A stretch of 10,000 nt of DNA. Source: Desulfomonile sp. (GTDB taxonomy: Bacteria; Desulfobacterota; Desulfomonilia; Desulfomonilales; Desulfomonilaceae). The notes beneath the pieces were generated by a model, which was given only the letters and a program-made list of their open reading frames with translations, was not told the DNA's origin and searched no databases. Each line of letters starts with the position of its first letter. The stretch's first letter is position 1. The stretch spans positions 1 through 10,000 of the forward strand of contig JAIWNO010000241.1 in assembly GCA_020216785.1 (NCBI GenBank). Reading direction: 5' to 3'. Made by a program: the position numbers and the translations under genes. Below are positions 6,501 to 10,000 of this stretch, piece by piece.

Positions 6501-6551
6501 GTGCTGGGTTTTGCAACTACGAAACGCCCACGCGGCTGATGATAACGAGAA

Positions 6552-6608
6552 AAGGATGGAGACTGCCGATGGGCGGGACAGGCAGCCTGCCTATCCTTCC
6601 AACGCCCA
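6552..6608. terminator. Nested inverted repeats between convergent genes
   Basis: Between two convergent genes TGGGCG (6570-6575) pairs with CGCCCA (6603-6608), enclosing AGGC-AGCCT-GCCT. A competing pair, AAGGAT (6552-6557) with ATCCTT (6593-6598), is also possible. The position suits a two-way transcription stop, but there is no clean T-tract, so the call is weak. Confidence 0.3.
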
Positions 6609-6668
6609 CTGCAATACGTCACCGCATTTGTGTCACTGTGCCACGATCAGCCGTGAGGCGCTGTGAGA

Positions 6669-7055
6669 CTAGGTATTCTTCTTCTTGAGCAACTCTGGAA
6701 GATTGGCAAACGGCTTGTACGAGGAACGCGGGTCCCGGCCGCGATCCGGTGTTCCTTCACTGAATGACTCTTCATCCAGCAAGCGCTGATGCTCAAAATC
6801 ATGGCAATATATGCACAACAGCTCCCAATTGCTGCCGTCAGGCGGATTGTTGTCGTGATCGTGGTCCTTGTGATGGACCGTGAGTTCCTTCAATTTCTTG
6901 CCCGAGAACTCGCGGCCGCATCGGGCACACACCCACGGGAAGAGTTTGAGCGCTTGCTCCCGGTACGTATTCTGTCGGCGCTCGCGGTCTCGAATCGCCT
7001 CGTCGATGATTTTATCGAGCTTGCTGCTTTCTTTGGGCGGAGCTTTTGGCGGCAT
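6669..7055 (-). CDS. yajD: HNH nuclease, YajD family
   Basis: This 128-aa protein matches E. coli YajD along most of its length as I recall that sequence: YREQALKLFPWVCARCGREF, LKELTVHHKDHDHDNNP, DGSNWELLCIYCHDFEH, and a C-terminal YKPFANLPELLKKK. The HNH core is intact. C43 and C46 plus C81 and C84 form the structural zinc site. H61 and H62 in TVHHKDHDH start the beta-beta-alpha metal finger, N76 is the middle residue and H85/H89 close it. ATG 7055 has AGGAGGGG about 5 nt upstream. The N-terminal 30 residues are charged and probably helical. The protein is a predicted nuclease of unknown physiological target. It stands alone, convergent with the dehydrogenase gene and 188 nt downstream of the MFS gene. 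Confidence 0.93.
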   Translation of the reverse strand: MPPKAPPKESSKLDKIIDEAIRDRERRQNTYREQALKLFPWVCARCGREFSGKKLKELTVHHKDHDHDNNPPDGSNWELLCIYCHDFEHQRLLDEESFSEGTPDRGRDPRSSYKPFANLPELLKKKNT

Positions 7056-7243
7056 GTCCCCTCCTGTCTGTCATCATCTCTTTTCTATGGGTTAGTGTCT
7101 CAGGGCCAGAAAGTGAAGAGGTTTTTCGCTGAAAGCTTCTTGACCGTCGACTGTTTCCTTTGCTCCGCAGATAGGTTTACCGTCCGAAGCGGAGAAGGCA
7201 TCCGGTTGCTTTACTGCCTCGACAGCGCCGGTATGAATCCTTT

Positions 7244-8644
7244 TCAGGAAGTGTGCGTACTATTATTGGAATTCGTGTGCAAGCGGCCCCGGGCCAGCGA
7301 CGCGAATATGCCCACGAGGCACAACACGGCGAACACGCCGAACGCCCATCTGACAGCGTCCATGAATGGGCCTTGAACCTCTGGTGAAATCTTCACTCTG
7401 CCAATAAATACGGCAAACATCACGAGCGCGATCCCCATGCTGAACATCATGCCCAGCTGGCGCATGGTTGCAGTCAGGCCCGACGCGATCCCGTAATAGC
7501 GCCGATCGACCGACCCCATGATGGCGTTCATATTGGGTGAAGAGAAGAGCGCAAACCCAAACCCGAGCACTGCCAGATTGCTGAGGATGGACAGGAGGTC
7601 CGTGTCGCTGCGCAGCCTTGTCAACAGTCCCAAGCCTACCATAGTGACAAACATGCCTAAAGAGGCGACGATGCGAGGCTCAATCCTGTCCGACAGGCGG
7701 CCGGCGAGGGGCGACAATATCGCCATGATCGCGGGCTGGGTGATCAGCACAGTTCCTGCCACTTGTGCGCTCAAACCCTTCACGTCCTGAAGGTAGAGGC
7801 TCATGAGGAAAGTCACCGCGAACGTTGCGGCATAATTCAGCAACGCAGCCAGGCAAGACAGCGCGAACACCCGGTTTGTCCTGAAGAGTGCCAAATCGAG
7901 AACCGGGAAGGTCACGGATGATTCTCTTCTTACGAACACGCCCGCGCCAACGAGTCCTGCAGCGAGAAAGCCTGCCGATTCGACCGCAGGAGCCTTGGAG
8001 AGCCCATACATGAAGCTTACCAGGGACATTGTGTAGACCACTGACCCGATCCAATCGAAGTCTTCTCCCTTCGCCTCAGCCCATTCACCTTCGAGCGTGG
8101 CATAAACGAGCCACACCACAAACGCTGCCGGCGGCACCACGACTGCAAAAATACCGCGCCACGAAATATGCTCCGTGATCAAGCCACCGAGAAACGGGCC
8201 GAGGGACAGACTTACGTACACACACGCCACGGTAATGCCCAATGCCTGGCCCCGACGCTCCGGAGGAAATACCGACGTGATGATTGCCATGCCCGTGGCG
8301 AAGGTCATGGCAGCACCAACCCCTTGACCGATGCGGCAGGCAATCAGGACTTCGCCGGACCAAGCACACGCGCCGAAGGCTGAGGAAAGGGCGAAAACGA
8401 TCATGCCGTCGGCATAGATTTTCTTCCTGCCTACGATGTCGGACAGTCTGCCCAGCGGTACCAGCAGCGAAGAGGACGTAAGAATGAACGCCGCGGCTAC
8501 CCAGCTCAGCAGCACCGCGTCAATGTGGAATTCCCTGCCGATGGATGGCAGTGCCACATTGATGGAGGAAGCCATGAACGGGGTGACGAAAGATCCCGCC
8601 ACAGCCACAAGGAGGGCCGCTCTTTCTTTCTTCGTGGATTTCAT
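7244..8644 (-). CDS. MFS transporter, DHA2 (EmrB/QacA-like) family
   Basis: This 466-aa inner-membrane protein is a probable proton-driven drug or metabolite exporter. It starts with a short charged tail, MKSTKKER, followed by TM1 with ASSINVALPSIGREF, typical of DHA2 members. Motif A, GRLSDIVGRKKIY (65-77), lies in the loop after TM2. The helix carrying RIGQGVGAAM (104-113) is motif B-like, and motif C appears as LGPFLGGLI (148-156). A second motif A copy, GRLSDRIEPR, lies in the C-terminal half. Length and hydrophobic pattern fit about 14 helices. I chose ATG 8644 because it overlaps the stop codon of the HicB-like gene as TGATG, which implies translational coupling. ATG 8689 lies inside that gene and would add 15 unusual residues. 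The substrate cannot be predicted. EmrA-type partner and regulator genes are absent nearby. Confidence 0.93.
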   Translation of the reverse strand: MKSTKKERAALLVAVAGSFVTPFMASSINVALPSIGREFHIDAVLLSWVAAAFILTSSSLLVPLGRLSDIVGRKKIYADGMIVFALSSAFGACAWSGEVLIACRIGQGVGAAMTFATGMAIITSVFPPERRGQALGITVACVYVSLSLGPFLGGLITEHISWRGIFAVVVPPAAFVVWLVYATLEGEWAEAKGEDFDWIGSVVYTMSLVSFMYGLSKAPAVESAGFLAAGLVGAGVFVRRESSVTFPVLDLALFRTNRVFALSCLAALLNYAATFAVTFLMSLYLQDVKGLSAQVAGTVLITQPAIMAILSPLAGRLSDRIEPRIVASLGMFVTMVGLGLLTRLRSDTDLLSILSNLAVLGFGFALFSSPNMNAIMGSVDRRYYGIASGLTATMRQLGMMFSMGIALVMFAVFIGRVKISPEVQGPFMDAVRWAFGVFAVLCLVGIFASLARGRLHTNSNNSTHTS

Positions 8645-8823
8645 CAGTGGCCGTTGGTGTGGGCTGTTTCGACCGGGACCGACAGACATACCTCAACGGC
8701 CTCATAGAGATTCTCCAGCAATTCGCCGAAGGTATCGCCCTGCGCGGGGCATCCGGGAATAGCCGGAACCTCCGCCCAGAAGCTGCGTTCTTCAGCTTCG
8801 CGAATTACGACTTTGCATCTCAC
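8644..8823 (-). CDS. Small HicB-like (UPF0150) protein, orphan antitoxin-like domain
   Basis: This 59-aa frame starts at GTG 8823 and resembles the partial RNase H-like fold of short HicB-family proteins. It reads CKVVIREAEERSFWAEVPAI, then PGCPAQGDTFGELLENLYEA, then VEVCLSV. The WAEVPAIPGC...GDTFGELLENLYEAVE pattern is the family hallmark. GTG is the only plausible start, because an in-frame TGA lies five codons upstream; GGAG lies 10 nt before it. HicB antitoxins usually pair with a HicA toxin, but no HicA-like frame fits in the 79 nt between the upstream gene and this one. HicA homologues can lie on the other side, but here the next gene is an MFS transporter. It may be a stand-alone UPF0150 protein. 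Its stop overlaps the MFS start. Confidence 0.8.
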   Translation of the reverse strand: MRCKVVIREAEERSFWAEVPAIPGCPAQGDTFGELLENLYEAVEVCLSVPVETAHTNGH

Positions 8824-8859
8824 TGCCTGTGATCTCCATCAATGGTCGTAGCCTCTCGT

Positions 8860-8882
8860 CAGCCGGGTTTCTCTCCCAGCTG
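8860..8882 (-). terminator. Hairpin after the SDR gene
   Basis: On the minus strand CAGCTGGG pairs with CCCGGCTG around AGAGAAA: eight pairs including one wobble. It begins 20 nt after the SDR stop codon. A smaller CTCC-GAAA-GGAG hairpin lies between them (about 8884-8895). No T-tract follows, so it could be a weak or Rho-aided stop, or a structured leader of the HicB-like/MFS pair. Confidence 0.35.
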
Positions 8883-8902
8883 TCTCCTTTCGGAGGCACT
8901 CT

Positions 8903-9994
8903 CTACTGCGGGGCGTTACCCCAGTCTTTCTCAATCGCGTAAGCGAGGAGTTTGTCCCCCAACTCGTCGGTGATTCGCGGCACGTGGAGGTCGGGAACAG
9001 CCCTGTCAGTGTTTGTTCGGTCGAATATGGGCTCGTTGGAAAAGTAGAAGAGGATCGACTGCATGTGCCGCCAAGTCATGCGTTCCGCCTTGTTGCGGGG
9101 CTGCGTGAAGGGCGCGTCCCAGCCCGCGAATGTGATGCCGCCAATGTCGAATTGCCGGCAGATGAAATCAAGCGTCCATTGGTGCGTCGGGGGGTCGGGG
9201 TGGGTGAGATGGAAAATCTTGTTGTGATTGGCAGGATCTTCAATGATCCGGATTGCCGCCTTGGCTACGTAATCTACCGGCACGAGGTTCAGGGTCCCGT
9301 CCGGCTTTGCGGGACAGCTCAGGCCGAGGTTATGCCGGTTGCTCCCCGGCTCATTGCCAAGCAAGCGGCCTAGAAGTTGTGTTGCCTGGAGTATAACGTA
9401 CCATCCCGTGAATGATGTACAGCGCCCCGTCTCTGAGTGCCCCACAATGACGCTGGGTCTGAGAATGGTGGCTTTGCCCGCCCACATCTGCTCGGCTTCC
9501 CACTTGGTCTCCTCGTATACGTTCAGGAAATCCCCCCGCGGATGATTCACCTCGTACACGATCTCACCCTTGATTAATCCGCAGACAAACGCCGTGCTGA
9601 TGAGGTGCGCCTGCATAGGCTTTTTTTCGACTAACTCCAGCAAGGCCCTGCAGCCTCCGAGGTTGGTCTTGAGCGGCTCGCCCGATTCGTCCAAGTGGAA
9701 CTTGGTGGACGCGGCGCTGTGCAAGAGGGTGTCGACTTCCTCGAGTCCTTCGTTCTGTCTGCACCAGTCATCCCACTGGGTATCCGCCTGGAGGAGATCT
9801 CCGCGACACCAGTGGAGATTCTCGGCGCTATGGGGCAGTCCAAGACTGCTGAGGAACCGGATTGTATCGAGTTTTTTCGATTCATTGCGGTACAAAGCCC
9901 AGACGGTGTGGCCCCGTTCGAGCAGTTCAGCCAGCAGATACTCCCCAAGAAAGCCGGTACCTCCGGTGAGCAAGACTTTCATAGGCAAGCTCAT
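8903..9994 (-). CDS. NAD(P)-dependent SDR oxidoreductase, extended/thioester-reductase-like (NAD_binding_4 type)
   Basis: This 363-aa cytoplasmic protein is an extended short-chain dehydrogenase. The Rossmann loop TGGTGFLG is at residues 10-17 (MKVLLTGGTGFLGEYLLAELL). An LLHSAASTKFH block (90-100) contains the cofactor-contacting HSAAS. The active-site set is S133/T134 (LISTAFVCG) with Y160 and K164 (VYEETKWEAE). TILRPSVIVGHSETG (176-190) resembles the segment seen in carboxylic acid/thioester reductase domains and fatty acyl-CoA reductases (male sterility type). The substrate is unknown; reduction of a thioester or modification of a sugar or lipid is possible. ATG 9994 and ATG 9982 (MKVLL) are both possible starts. 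Only six bases upstream of 9994 are visible, and no strong ribosome site precedes 9982. The gene precedes the HicB-like/MFS pair on the same strand. Confidence 0.9.
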   Translation of the reverse strand: MSLPMKVLLTGGTGFLGEYLLAELLERGHTVWALYRNESKKLDTIRFLSSLGLPHSAENLHWCRGDLLQADTQWDDWCRQNEGLEEVDTLLHSAASTKFHLDESGEPLKTNLGGCRALLELVEKKPMQAHLISTAFVCGLIKGEIVYEVNHPRGDFLNVYEETKWEAEQMWAGKATILRPSVIVGHSETGRCTSFTGWYVILQATQLLGRLLGNEPGSNRHNLGLSCPAKPDGTLNLVPVDYVAKAAIRIIEDPANHNKIFHLTHPDPPTHQWTLDFICRQFDIGGITFAGWDAPFTQPRNKAERMTWRHMQSILFYFSNEPIFDRTNTDRAVPDLHVPRITDELGDKLLAYAIEKDWGNAPQ

Positions 9995-10000
9995 GGCGTT

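Noticed and set aside
7056..7243. Possible small gene or promoter between yajD and the MFS gene
   Set aside because: No frame with a ribosome site and no convincing -35/-10 pair were found. Only a CTCCGC...GCGGAG pair with a long loop is present.
8824..8902. Possible hicA toxin gene or remnant next to the HicB-like ORF
   Set aside because: Only 79 nt are available and no HicA-like motif is seen on the minus strand. The stretch holds two small hairpins.

Overview
The window looks like chromosomal DNA of a moderately GC-rich Gram-negative bacterium. A deltaproteobacterium-like lineage (Desulfobacterota, e.g. a sulfate reducer or syntroph) fits best. The reasons are a short SRP RNA beside dnaX, the COG1900/COG2122/NIL-ferredoxin sulfur-assimilation module shared with methanogens and anaerobic bacteria, and GC-rich palindromic intergenic repeats. 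This is inference; no taxonomic marker was aligned.

Layout. Positions 1-896 (minus) hold the N-terminal 298 codons of dnaX, cut by the window edge. Positions about 897-1300 hold a C-tract/G-tract repeat (971-1047) and a clear bacterial small SRP RNA gene (about 1115-1211, minus). Positions 1303-3756 (minus) form a tight three-gene operon: a COG1900/DUF39 protein (L-aspartate semialdehyde sulfurtransferase family), a UPF0280/COG2122 ApbE-like protein, and a NIL-domain two-[4Fe-4S] ferredoxin. In Methanosarcina these three families are linked to making homocysteine directly from aspartate semialdehyde and sulfide-derived sulfur. A sigma70-like promoter lies upstream at 3864-3890. Positions 3757-4348 are a gene-poor divergent region with several perfect hairpins. 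Positions 4349-6500 (plus) hold an unrecognised 125-aa protein, a DUF2461 protein and a D-2-hydroxyacid dehydrogenase (glyoxylate/hydroxypyruvate reductase type). Positions 6669-9994 (minus) hold a YajD-type HNH nuclease, a DHA2-type MFS transporter, a 59-aa HicB-like protein overlapping the MFS start, and an NAD(P)-dependent SDR of the extended/thioester-reductase-like type.

How the genes fit together. The operon at 1303-3756 is the only clear functional unit: a catalytic sulfurtransferase, an auxiliary ApbE-like protein and a ferredoxin that would handle electrons or sulfur. dnaX and the SRP RNA are housekeeping genes on the same strand downstream of it. The right half is a set of unrelated metabolic, transport and nuclease genes. 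The most interesting points are the complete homocysteine module, the orphan HicB-like ORF translationally coupled to an exporter, and the hairpin cluster in the divergent region. I saw no CRISPR array, tRNA, rRNA, transposase or phage gene.
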